From assembly GCA_038380795.1 (NCBI GenBank), contig CM076267.1, forward strand, positions 17,281,501-17,345,500: 64,000 bases of DNA. Direction: 5' to 3'. Below, one piece after another: positions 51,046 through 62,400 of the stretch (position 1 is the first letter of the stretch; each line of letters starts with the position of its first letter). The stretch comes from Pyrocephalus nanus (Eukaryota; Chordata; Aves; Passeriformes; Tyrannidae). A program made the position numbers and the translations under genes. The notes beneath the pieces are model-generated. The model saw only the letters and a list, made by a program, of their open reading frames with translations, was not told the origin of the DNA and made no database searches.

Positions 51046-52473
51046 TATATTTTACAGAAAGGAAGATGGTGAAAAAAGATTCCTTTTGGTTATGTTGCTA
51101 TGATTTATGCTGTGGGTATATTAAGAATGTAATTAAAAAGGGAAAGGATTTTGTTTAAAGGCTTAAAACCTGTGAAAAAATTTTCTGGACTATTAGTACT
51201 CTTTGTAGCTGGTTTTTGTATTGTATTTCAAAGGAAAACAATCATCCAGTTTATTGAAAACACTGAACATATACAGGACAGTAATAAGCCAAGTATGAAG
51301 AAAATTAGATAAAAAGAAGGATCAAGAAAAGAAATAATCTGTCATTTTCCATGTAAAATGAAAATTTCTGTTATCCATTTTGACTTGTCTATTCAAAATA
51401 CATATCAAAAGATATCATTCTAGTGGAGCAGAGTACCTACCAAGGGAAAGATAGCGAGACATACTCATTGCAACTATTAAAAAATTTCCCATTGTCCTAA
51501 CAATTTCCTGTTTCCTAATGTATATTTATTGTTGTATTATTATTTCATTTACTGCTGTGATCAGTACAGATGATCTTCAGTAAATGTTTGTCCAGTATTC
51601 AGGTAGCTTTTTTTATATATGGAACAGTGTCTTTTAAGATAAAGTATTGATTTTCCTTTTTTAGTAAATACGTATAAAAACTGCACAGATAACTTCAAAT
51701 TTATGTATTGTCACCTGGACTTTAATCTATCTTCTTGTCATCCAGAGCGTGAGGAATACGTCCTAATTCCATCATCTGGAAATGCACTGAAGTTCTACAA
51801 GTGTATGTCTATGTTAGCACATACATATTTAAAAATGTGTGTCGTGCCTTTGTACAGATCCACCTTTGAAAGCAGTTAATTTCCTTTTTCTTTCCACTCG
51901 GATTTCCATCTCCAGTGTGATGAAAGCACAGACAGTTTATAAGAGCTCTAACCAAAAACACACCAAAACATCTGTTATAAAATAGCGCTTCTCAGCTTTT
52001 CTAAAAGTGCACATTATTTGAATTGATCTGAGGTGTGGAAGGGCAGTGCACAGTTCTGGGAGGTGGCAGGTTAAGGATCATCCTCTCTGCAACATGTTGT
52101 GTTGTAGTTACAGCTGTATCATAGCTAAAGAGGGTCACTTTGAGAAGCTTTCCAGGAGGTCATTTTTATAGCTTTGGAATATGTCAGGTAGTGGCTTTAT
52201 CAATACATTGGTGTAAAGGGCACTTAAGGCATTTGGTTTTGGTTTCTAAGCTGTGGGCCTTTTTATTCCTTCTAACCAATACACTTAAAATTCCTGGCAA
52301 TAGCTATAGCCTCACTTTATGCTCTGATAAGCAGGTTGTTGATCTAAGGGTTGGAAATTCATACCCCAGGACTCAGAGTGACCTTCTTCCTTTAGGACAG
52401 CTTAGTAAGAAGTAGAAGCCAAATGTTTTGGAAGGTGGTTTATTTCTTTTTATTTTGTTCAGCTTCAAATATG

Positions 52474-52498
52474 TATTTCAGTGTGAAGTGCTGAAATA
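52474..52498. repeat. Small inverted repeat
   Basis: TATTTCAG (52474-52481) and CTGAAATA (52491-52498) are perfect 8-bp arms around a 9-base loop. AT-rich hairpins of this size are expected by chance. Confidence 0.7.
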
Positions 52499-53240
52499 TT
52501 TAAATATGGGTTGCACTGTGAAGGATGCAGAAGATGATTCTACTGTCTGCTTTTCTGTACTCACCACTGTGTTTAAACTTCTAGTATGAAGAGACAAAAA
52601 TAGAACTGTATTTATAAGTGTCTTTCATTAAAATAGATTTTTCCTGTGAAATATATGCAGCTGATGCTGCTTCATGGTGAACGTCATTTCAGCATTCATT
52701 TGGAAAATGTAAGAGGTGAAATCATGAACTGAGTAGACTTGCTGAGCCCTGATCTCTAAGGAGCTTGTGGTTTCCATGTTAAAGCCTTGGCTTTTTCTTG
52801 CCCTTTTATCCCAGACACATTATTTCTTCTACTGTATGTTTGCTGGTATTTTATTGCTTTAGGGAAATAATTTTGTGCCTAAATTTTAAATATAAGTATT
52901 GTGTGATGACTATATAGAACCATAAAATATTAACAAATATGATGAAAAGGAGGGTAAAATGTTAGATTGTTTATGACAAGTTTATTGCACTGTGATTATA
53001 GCTTCACTGAAATGTAATTCTGGTGGCTCCTGTGGCCCTGCTCTTGAATTAGGCCAACAGAAAATGAGCCAAGTATATTTATTCTCAATGTAAACTTTGT
53101 CAAAGATGTGCAACGTGAAATGATTAGAAGGTATTAATATATATTTGTTTCATGTAAAAAGAAGTCAATTTATGCCTAAATGTTTTTTATGAATTTGTTG
53201 TTTCCCATCATTATTTCTTTCCATGGGTAAACTTTCTTAA

Positions 53241-53497
53241 ATCAGATGACTTGGCACTTCTGTAGTGCTTTACAGTTCTGAAATGCTGTGTGAAAATTAA
53301 TTATGGCACAGAACAGCCCGGTGAGGAAGGTAGATGAGTAAGTATTATTATCCCTATTTTACAGATGGGGAAGCTGAGGCACAGAGATTAAGTGACTTTC
53401 CCAAGGCCACACAGCAAGTCAGTGGCAGATCCAGGATTAGCGCTCGGGGACTTCCTGGATCCCTCTCCCATGCTTTAAGCAGTAGACCACAGTGTTC
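53241..53497 (-). mobile_element. CORE-SINE (MIR-type, amniote) relic, nearly full length
   Basis: On the + strand this reads as the reverse complement of a MIR/CORE-SINE. The 3' part is TGTAGTGCTTTACAGTTCTG. Then come TATCCCTATTTTACAGATGG, GAAGCTGAGGCACAGAG, AAGTGACTTTCCCAAGGCC, ACACAGCAAGTCAGTGGCAG and ATCCAGGATTAGCGC. The tRNA-derived head is at about 53466-53497 (TGCTTTAAGCAGTAGACCAC). The conserved CORE segment (about 53350-53440) is unusually intact for an element family that stopped moving in bird ancestors long ago. Both ends are preserved, and borders are accurate to about 10 bases. An open frame crossing it on each strand is incidental. Confidence 0.93.
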
Positions 53498-56340
53498 ACT
53501 GGACTCAGCAAGCAACTCATTGCAATAATGGACAGTTCCAAGGACTTGTACCTGGTCAGTGTGTCCACACATTTGTTTGCAGACTGCTGCAATATGACAG
53601 TATGGTTTGAATACTCTAGTCCTTGCAGATTTGTGTCCTGTGTAAAACTTCTTACCTTCATCATCTTCAAATGGGGTGAAAGGAAGAAGTGGTAGAATTG
53701 AAGCATTTAGTTTTCATGCCATATTCTGATCCTGATGAAACTGATGGGCAAAACTGCAGTGGATTCATGGTTTTGAGGATGCTAGTATGGAGTCTGGTTG
53801 GCATAAATTCTATCTTCCATGACTGTTTTATTGTTAGTCTTGCCTATACTTTCAGTGTCAAACTCTCATTTATTGCAGCACCTAAACATAATAAGTTCAT
53901 ATTTTACCTGACATTCTAATAAAAAGCAAAGCATTACCAACTGAAATTAAGTTTCCAGTCTCTAATCATCAGGGGAAAGTAGAGCATATCTGCTGCTGTT
54001 TTCACTGGTATTGCGATACTGCTTATCTTCCAATGAGGTTAAGACCTAATTGCACTAAACTGCAAGTGAACCTTTCCCTCACCTCTCCCCCTCCTCCAAG
54101 GGGGCAGTACAGGAATCACAAAAATTGCCTCTGGAGTAAATGCAGTGTAACTTATGTACTGGTAGATGCAAGGTGGCTTTGATAGTGCTCCCTGGGAAGT
54201 CAGTGTGTTCAGTGCAAGGCCTGTTTAATTGGACTTTGCTTAGAGTTTGACAAGTGAATTGGCAACAACATGATACTCCCAATTAAGCTGTTTTTCCTTG
54301 TAATATTAATGGAATAAACCCACTTCTGAGAATGAGACAAGGCTGAGACTTGCTGTGACATTACAGGAAAAGGAGGCAGGGAAGAGAAAGATTGCCAGAA
54401 GCTGAAAATTGAACACATGGGAAAGGAGAAGTCAAAGTGTATGAGCATATTTTGATAAATATTAATGAATTAATTTGTATTTAGTTTTCTTAGATAATCT
54501 GTAAAGGCTTTAAGCTGTCCAGCAATTAAGTATTTCCCCTATTGTAAATTTCCCCTAATATTGCTTCCATAAGTCCTTTTAAGCATCAGTAAAATACTGA
54601 TGCCAATGTCTTATGCTAGAATAGCAATAATTCTGATATGGCTGTAATACTTGGCCTTTGACATCCTGCCTAATCATTTACCCAGCTGCATGGCATTGTG
54701 CCAGCATGACAAGCATGCCCAGTTATATCTAACTGCTTTAAAATTCATTTTACTAAGATGATCAAATGGCTGTTGCGAAGTTGCACTGCTGTGGTACATC
54801 TTAATAGGTTATTAACTAACTACAAATTATTAAAAGACAAAACTGTTTCAATAGAAGGGCTTCTCTTATTGTCACATTTTAGTTACATACTATTGTCTGT
54901 GGAAAGCTCTAATAAAGATATTGCAATGCTTGGTCTTTCTTTTTTTAACAGCCCAGATGCTTGATGCTGACACATTCATAAGATTTTTCTGTGTAAGATA
55001 ACTACAGCATGACAGCTGTTTTTTAAAAAAGAGAGGAGCCTGAAACAAAAACTCACATCCAGAATGTACCATATCTAGCTGTAGATGTGAATTGTTTTGC
55101 CTGGGGCATCTGCTCTTTAAGGAGAGGTGCTCAAAGTGTTTAATTTCTATTTATATTTTATTGCATTCTATATAGAGATGTATATTTATCACAAGCACTG
55201 GTATTCAAATCCCCTTGCTTCATGCTTCCATTAAGATACCAGTTCTATATATTGAAATTAAGCTGTTCTAGTTCTAATATCACTTACTAAAACCCTTCAC
55301 TAATGACAAATAAATATATGTTCATGATATATTAATTGATACTTGTATTTTGTTGAATTGTATAATTCATCCTTTTTTTCTTCATAATAATTTAATGGAA
55401 ACCACTCCAAATCATGTTGTGAAATACAGGCTGTATTTAGCAGCTAGATTTTTTCGCAAGTGGTGATGTCAAGCTCACAGTGAAGCAAATACTTTAGTAC
55501 AGCATCTAGTGTCTTGTTGCTGATCTCCCAAAAGATTTCTCTATTTAGGAAAACGTGTTACCTTTTTTTCTTTTTTTTTCTTCATGTCAGAAGTGACAAA
55601 ATCACCAATTTTTGTAGCTTTTCTAGACAGAGCACAATACACTAATTGGTCACATAAGTGCCTTTACAGTAGAGGATACAGTTAAAATGCATGTATGACT
55701 ATGGGATAAAATTAAACATGAAATAGATGTTCCTGAGGAAGAACAGCCTTTATGTTTTTTGCTATTAGTGTGTGCTACCTTACCTTTATAGTAAATTCAG
55801 CTTAGTGTTTTTAAAGAAAAACAAGGGCTTTGCGATTCACCAGTAAGTGAAGCCAGTTTTTTTCATGGTGTTAGTTTTATTTCTTACCATATTTTCACTG
55901 AGTATTATTCTCTAGCTTTGCCAAAGTAAAAGGAGTGTTAGTGCTATAATTTGGAAATTCTGGATGTAGCTCAGAGTCCTGGTCTAAAGACAAAAATAAA
56001 TGTGCAACCGCTTTCTTCAGGAGTACAAGAATAAAGCTGCCTAGATCAGACATGTCTTCTCTCATCTCTTTCATTGTCCTATTGACTCATGTTTTTTTTA
56101 GTTCCCAGTAACCCATGCTTATTCATCATCTTGCAGGTTTTAACAGAAGTTCTTCATGTCAAAGTTAGCTGTAATCATGCCTCAGTAAAAACTGATGCAT
56201 AAGAAATAGATTTTAATAAGGAAAATAAATTCTTAAAAACTTTTTAGTTCCTTAGTTGGAATAGTCAACAATTAAATATTAAAAGTATCGTTGTTTTTTA
56301 GTACTGTACAATCTTGCCAGTAATTTCCAAATGAGAAGCA
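53498..56340. other. Intronic stretch before exon 2
   Basis: AT-rich DNA, with a perfect 9-bp inverted repeat at 54583-54603 listed separately and a T-rich tract at about 55562-55580. No other gene or element is recognised. Confidence 0.55.
54583..54603. repeat. Perfect 9-bp inverted repeat with 3-base loop
   Basis: GCATCAGTA-AAA-TACTGATGC. Too short for a microRNA precursor and not followed by a T-run. Confidence 0.9.
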
Positions 56341-56369
56341 GCTTACCTGTCCTTTTCTCTATTTTGCAG
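56341..56369 (+). promoter_or_regulatory. SLC4A10: 3' splice site of SLC4A10 intron 1
   Basis: A pyrimidine tract (CCTTTTCTCTATTTT, about 56351-56365) ends in TTTGCAG|AGA, a strong acceptor. It defines the start of coding exon 2 and matches phase 0 after codon 16. Confidence 0.92.
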
Positions 56370-56451
56370 AGAAATGATGAAGAAGCTATTGTGGATAGGG
56401 GTGGAACTCGCTCCATTCTCAAAACACATTTTGAAAAGGAAGATCTAGAAG
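56370..56451 (+). CDS. SLC4A10: SLC4A10 coding exon 2 (residues 17-43 and first base of 44)
   Basis: The 82-bp exon opens RNDEEAIVDRGGTRSILK and continues T-H-F-E-K-E-D-L-E before a split glycine codon. This is the conserved start of the cytoplasmic domain of sodium-driven bicarbonate transporters, with the RGGT and KTHFEKEDLEG variants of SLC4A10. SLC4A8 differs at several positions (for example DQGGT and a tyrosine after the histidine), so the paralogue is excluded. One difference from mammals is Ile for Val after EEA. The acceptor is strong, and the donor G|GTGAGAG is near consensus, leaving phase 1. In this transporter group the extreme N-terminus is linked to autoinhibition and to binding of the regulator IRBIT. 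That is family knowledge and not visible here. The exon is in frame with exon 1, and no stop or frameshift is seen. Exon 3 is not in the window. Confidence 0.96.
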
Positions 56452-59400
56452 GTGAGAGATGATTTTTCTGTGCTCTACACTATCTCTTCCTTCCAAAAGT
56501 ACTGAAATGGGATTTGAATGTGTACATTTATTGATTTGAGCAGGAATGCAATGAGATGAGAGTAATCTCTTTATCAGTCTCATAGTTTATTTTGAAAAGA
56601 GAAATCTTAATTTCTTCTCACAGTCTTGTTCAGACACAGATGATGGTGGAAGGTGTTTGCTAGTTTTCAGTGATCTGTAATCAAGTCCTGTAAATATGCA
56701 CGTGTGACTTTAGACAAGTCATTTTACCGTTAAGTTTCCAAGTATGTAAATGCAAGCAGGACTACTTACAATGACTTCTACATTTGCATGTAGTTATTGG
56801 ATGTGATATCCCTTTCCTGAGATCAGAACTTGCTGATTTTGTTCGCTTCTTGTAGTGGGACATGGAGGCTCTTGTTTTTGTCATACAGATCCACATGAAC
56901 TAGCCAAAAAAAATGCTAAGATCTGCGGTGCATTTGAACATGCTACATCTGAAAAGTTACCTGCTTCAGGTCTAAAGAGAGGTGTCTCCATCTGTGCATG
57001 AACCTGAGCTTTCTAAATGCCTACCCTTGATTACTTCATCATCATCATCGTTTTTTTTTTTCCTTTTCTCTCCATCTGTATGAATTTTGTGTTCTCTGCT
57101 GCATGATGGCCAGGTTGATGATTTCATGGAAATGCCAACATATTACACAGCAACTCTGTTGCTGCTTCCTTCAGCAGTGCCTCAAAAAGCAAATGTAGCT
57201 ATATTTGGCTATGTCTGTATGAGGTAATCTTTCACAGAAGGATGTAAAATGTCATGCAGTGTAGCATGTATGAGGTAGATAGCTCTCTACTCAGTCTGGG
57301 GAAAGTCTGAGCATGTGCAAGGATAGATCTCAGGTAAGATGTTTCCAGGGTGGCATTCAGAATTTTGGTGTCTCCAGGGCTAAATGTCTACCAGGGGGTC
57401 AGGCTTGCAATGACAGTTTTGGACCTAGGCATACAGCCTCTTTTTTTGAATCTCACATTAGTCTTCTGTGGTGTTCAGTCCCTTAATCACATCCTTGAAC
57501 AAAATGAAACGATTGTATGTGGTGTCCTTAGAGACACATCCAATAAAAGAATGGGGGCTCCCTGTCTTCCTTTCTCCATGAAACTGATACACAGAGCTTT
57601 TTGTGGCTTGAGTCTACCCACAAAACTGTCCTTTTGCTGAGTCATTTTATTGGTGATGGTAAGGTGGTATTTTAGAAAGTGACAGCTTTCAGGGGCATGA
57701 AATCTTTAAGCTCAGTCACATGAGTAGACTCAAGCATTAAGGCAGTCAGAATAACTATGGTGTTCCACAGGTGACTACATGGAACCTAATTTAAGAACTA
57801 TTCTTCCCTATCATTCTGTCTGTGTAGAATTGCTCCTGTGAAATATCAGTGAAAATAATATTTCAAAAATCTGCTTCTAGGATGTTACCAATGGACAGTG
57901 GAACATGGCAGTGACACCCCAACAACCTTTACATAAATTTAAATTGTTTAGAACATTGAAAAATTCTGTAGCTAGCCAATGAATCTGCTTCATTAAAAAT
58001 AAAATCACATTGCTTCATGTGTTCCAAGAAAACAGTTTTTCAGTGTGGAATCAATCCTTCATAATACACTTAGTTTTCTCAGATAAATTTCATGTCCACT
58101 CTAAGTTCAGGTTGGTGGGTCTTTAAATATATAATCACTACATTCAAAAATACCAATTGACATAAAAAGTTTGGAAGAGATTGCAAATTTTAATATTCAA
58201 TTGCTGTTAATAGCATGTCCATTTGTTTTCCAGTACATCTAGGCCCTTCTCCATCTGGAAACAGTGAATGTGACTCACAAATATCTGCCTTATTCACTGT
58301 ACATTGTTTTGGGTTCTGATGAAAAACTTACCTTTTTCCTAATGACAGAACAACTATAAAATAATAAATTAAATAATCAGGTGATAATTACATAGCTTAG
58401 AAAAATCCTATAATTAGACTATTAACATGTATTATTGTAATATGTAATATGTATAATTGTAATTAGCTTTTTGACAGACATTTAATTTAGTTTATGTTTT
58501 AAAAATGTAAATAGCTAGTTACTGAATATTCTGGGAAAGACTAGTTTTGCCAAGGTTTAAGTTTCAATAGCAGCATGTCAGCAACATTAAAAAAATTGCA
58601 ATTTATATGAAGAACTAAAAGTTGTTTAAATGTGAAAACCACTATTCAGTTTGTTCTTATTAAATCTTAAAATTGTTAATATTTTACTATTTTTTAATTT
58701 TACACTATCAACATTTAAATATTAGAAATGCTGATTTAAATGTATACTACTGAAATTCCTTGGCCCAGCAAATATTTGGATTTACATATTTTGGGCAGCC
58801 ATTTTGCAAGTATATTGCAAGCACATTTCCTGCTGAAAGCATGAAGATACGGTGATTAATGCTGTCTGCAAGAACAGCCACAAGAGCAGAATTTGCCTCA
58901 GTCTCCCTAGATCAGTGTTTTCCTTCCCTGCACAGTATATACGAATCTGGGTAGATAAGACAGGAACTGCAGAATTTATGCAAACAGAAGAGGTGTGGTG
59001 CTCATCTTAGAGACAGTAATGATACTTGTAGAAAGTACTGCAAATTTTATTTATTACTTAAGCTTTGTAGTGCTTCAGAGGTAAATTGTTTGCAGAGCTT
59101 TGGCATTCAAATTTTCAGCATGAATGATTTTTTCCACATAATTAATTTTTCCTGAGTTGTAAGGTCAGGATCAGTCACTAATATTGAGTAGATTTGTTGC
59201 ATTAGTGGAGGGACAGGAAAGCATTTCTAATAGCAAAACAAGAAGCTTATCTCCACTGGTTATAATCACATATTTTGCATGTTATCTTTCAATGTGTATA
59301 AAGAAAAAATTCCTACTGAAATAAATATGCTCTTATTTTTATCAGTAGTTGAATTCCTAAATGAGAATTGGGCACTGATTCTGAATACTAAAGTACTTCA

Positions 59401-62400
59401 TTGCAAAAAGACAGGTTGTACATGTACCTGTACTGTGAGCAGGTAGGCAAGTTTTCATGAACAGATGTGCATATCAACAGTTGCACTCAGTTTACTCTGT
59501 GTTGTTGTCTCTGGCTGTCTGCCACTGCTTCAATGTATGTTCATTAAAAGCAGTTTTCTGTCAAAATGGATATACCTACTTTTTACCTCATAGATAAAAA
59601 ATATTTGGATTGCTCTGTATGTGTCTAGAGAGCTCAGATTCTGTCAGGTCTCATGCTGAGACTTTTGGACTATATAGATATGCTAAGGGATTGACATTAA
59701 ATGCACTCTGAGGCCTTTTCCTTATGCCCACTATATTAGGTGAGAGGGAAAAGGACTGTTCCATGGCTGTCTTTGATGGAGGTGGTCAACTGCAGACCAT
59801 GGATTTTTGTGGCAGATATCAGAACTGATATGGGTATTACTGTGGCCTGGTTTGAGAAGCAGCTTCAACAAGGAGATGGCTGGAGATGGGATTGTTAAAT
59901 GGAGGTCCACGCATGAATCAGGGATGAATTGTGGCTCTGTTGGAGAGAACTGCAAAATGGTCATTGATTCAATCAAGATTTTGCTTAAGCTTTTTACGTT
60001 TCATACATTTAATCTGCGTATGTGGTGTGAGAAAAATTTGTCTCATGGGAAATCAAGTTTGCCGTCTTTCATGTCTCTCAGGACACGTAAATCACTGTAT
60101 CCAGTAGATGAATCACTGTACATCTGAATATGCATTCTGACAGTTCAGACAAAATTCAGTTTACATGGATTGCTTACTGAAAGTCAAAAAAACCCTGCAA
60201 GCTAGAATATAAACATCACTAGCACAACACAGAATATGGTACAGAAGCTGAGGCTTTAAACTTGATAAAACAAACATTATTTTGAAACATAGTAGAGATG
60301 TTTTGTATTTAACAACATGTATGAAGATTAATTTTGATAGTAGATGTCCTGCTGATCAAAAAAAAGTGACATTCCAGAGTATTTAATTATTGCATTTTCA
60401 AAGCTGTTATAGTAGTAATTATTTCTTTTTAGATTTGTTCTAGCTTGTGAAAATAATTTGAAAATTATTTTAATGAAATTTTGATTAAATACAGTTAGTG
60501 TTAATATGTAAAAAACTCATTGTGATTGAAATCTAATCTCCATATATTACTTAGTAGAAATCTGAGTGGCTGCAGATATTTAAGCAGGTTTTTATTCTCA
60601 GAGACCAGACATTTTTTATAGAAATAACATTATAGTAGACCTGTCTGCCACTGACAGTATTTATCTGAAAATTAGTAGGACTTAGCAGCTCACAAGACTG
60701 AAAGAACAAAAATTTTATTAACCTGCTAGCCTTGATTCACCATGCCCCCATGCAGAAGTAAGTGAGATTTGAGTTCTGCTTGGTCAGACAGGAACATTGA
60801 CCAAGATCTCCCCTGCCTTTGGCTCCCACAATATCAGAGCCTTTTGCAAATAATTTGTTACTGTGTCAGTAAAGATCCTCTGCTCCAAGATTCCTTGCCT
60901 CTGCTTCCCTTGGGTGCCCCCTTCATCCTGACAATCACTTTGACCTATCTCATGCTGCTTGCAGCATTAGGCTTGGAGTGGTACAATATAAGCTGTGGAA
61001 GTAGAGTTGCAGAGAGATTCAGCTTAGTTTGTGTCTGTACTGTTGGCTTTACAAGTACAGAATTTTTTCATTTTGTTGCCTACCAGGTATTAAATACTCC
61101 AGCCTGTGCCATTTGTGATTTCTAAGACACATCTGTCTGTAGTGCCTCTCATCTAGTTTTAGTTCCTTTTACCTGTTTAGTTCAATATTCCTTGAGATGT
61201 CACTTTTCTCCTGAACTTGACTGTTTTTGCGCTCTTGTCATGGCAGTCACCTGGTTTGGTCCCTTTGTGTGGGTCTCTTGTCCCTTCCCAAGAGGCTCTG
61301 TGTTTGTGGAAGGTAGTTCACCTTGAAAGTTATGTTCATAAAATCTATTTGAAAGTTCACATGAAGAATAGTGAAATAATGAAAGCAAACAGGTATCACG
61401 GTGTTGGGTGAACACCACAGTCTTTTGCTGATCATAAGCTGTGCTTGTGAAGTTTGACTTTGCTCTCAGCTTCACAGACAGAAAATGTTTTCCATATTTG
61501 TAGGCACTAATATTTCAAAATATTTCGCCTTGTGAAATCCTGATAGATGAAACTGACATAAACCAATTTGCCACTATTGGTGAAAGCTTCAAAATTGCAG
61601 CATCAGGAGACAGAAATATTCAGTTTTTAACATGCAGTTGAACTAGTATTGAGTTTGGTTTTTTTTTTTTTTTTTTGCTTGTTGCTAATTTAGAAATATA
61701 GGTCAAATTCTTCCCTTCAATAACCACAGCTTCACTTTCTATCAGTGGAAAGAGCTTGTGTGTCTGAGCAGGTCCTTTTACATTCTGTGTCTGCTGACTT
61801 TTTTCTTTTGTCTGGCAAAGTCTGAGACCTTGAAAGACTTTTTAGCCCAGCCACAACCTGGAAAAATCTTTTTGTTAAAAGGCAATATTTGCTGGGAGAG
61901 CAGTAATTGATTGTGGCTCTTTAAAAGTTCCTTAACTTAAATGAATTCAGTGAAATGCTCTTATCCTCCATGTTCAATATGTCCTTAATGCTATCTCGGG
62001 CCAGGAATATTGTTTTAAATTTTTTTCTATATAATTTCTGTTGTAATCTACCCTAGAACAAAATTGTGAAGGTTTTCTTCTCAGTTCCTCCAAATTTTAG
62101 CGTGGCAAAAAGGTGAAAAACGTGTGTTAGGCAAACCATAACTGCAAACAGCAATGTAAACTGTTGATTTAGGAAGGGTTGTTTTTTCCTTTCTGCTTTC
62201 TCTTCAGCTTTGCCTCCCTGCTGCACTACAATAATGAATCATGAGTCATGTACTCTCTACTCCTACACAATTCACCATAATCACTTTTTCTCCTATAAGG
62301 AAGAAGGCAATTTTTTTAACTCTACATGGACTGCTGTTTTTTTGAGAGGATGGAAAATTGCATTTGGTTCAGCTCTAGCTGGCAATACATAAGAGAGGCT

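Larger units (their letters stand above)
66..56369 (+). other. SLC4A10: SLC4A10 intron 1 (phase 0, about 56.3 kb)
   Basis: The intron runs from the GT at 66-67 to the AG at 56368-56369. It is AT-rich after the CpG island and carries repeats listed separately. No other exon of SLC4A10 could be recognised in it. Alternative amino termini of SLC4A10 products are reported in mammals, so an alternative first exon could lie here or elsewhere. I looked for a plausible one and did not find it. Confidence 0.92.

Noticed and set aside
54583..54603. microRNA hairpin
   Set aside because: The 9-bp stem is far too short, and the flanks do not extend the pairing.
60769..61125. 118-codon + strand open frame with hydrophobic stretches
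   Set aside because: No family resemblance, no splice or promoter context, and a length expected by chance in a slightly GC-raised patch of intron 2.
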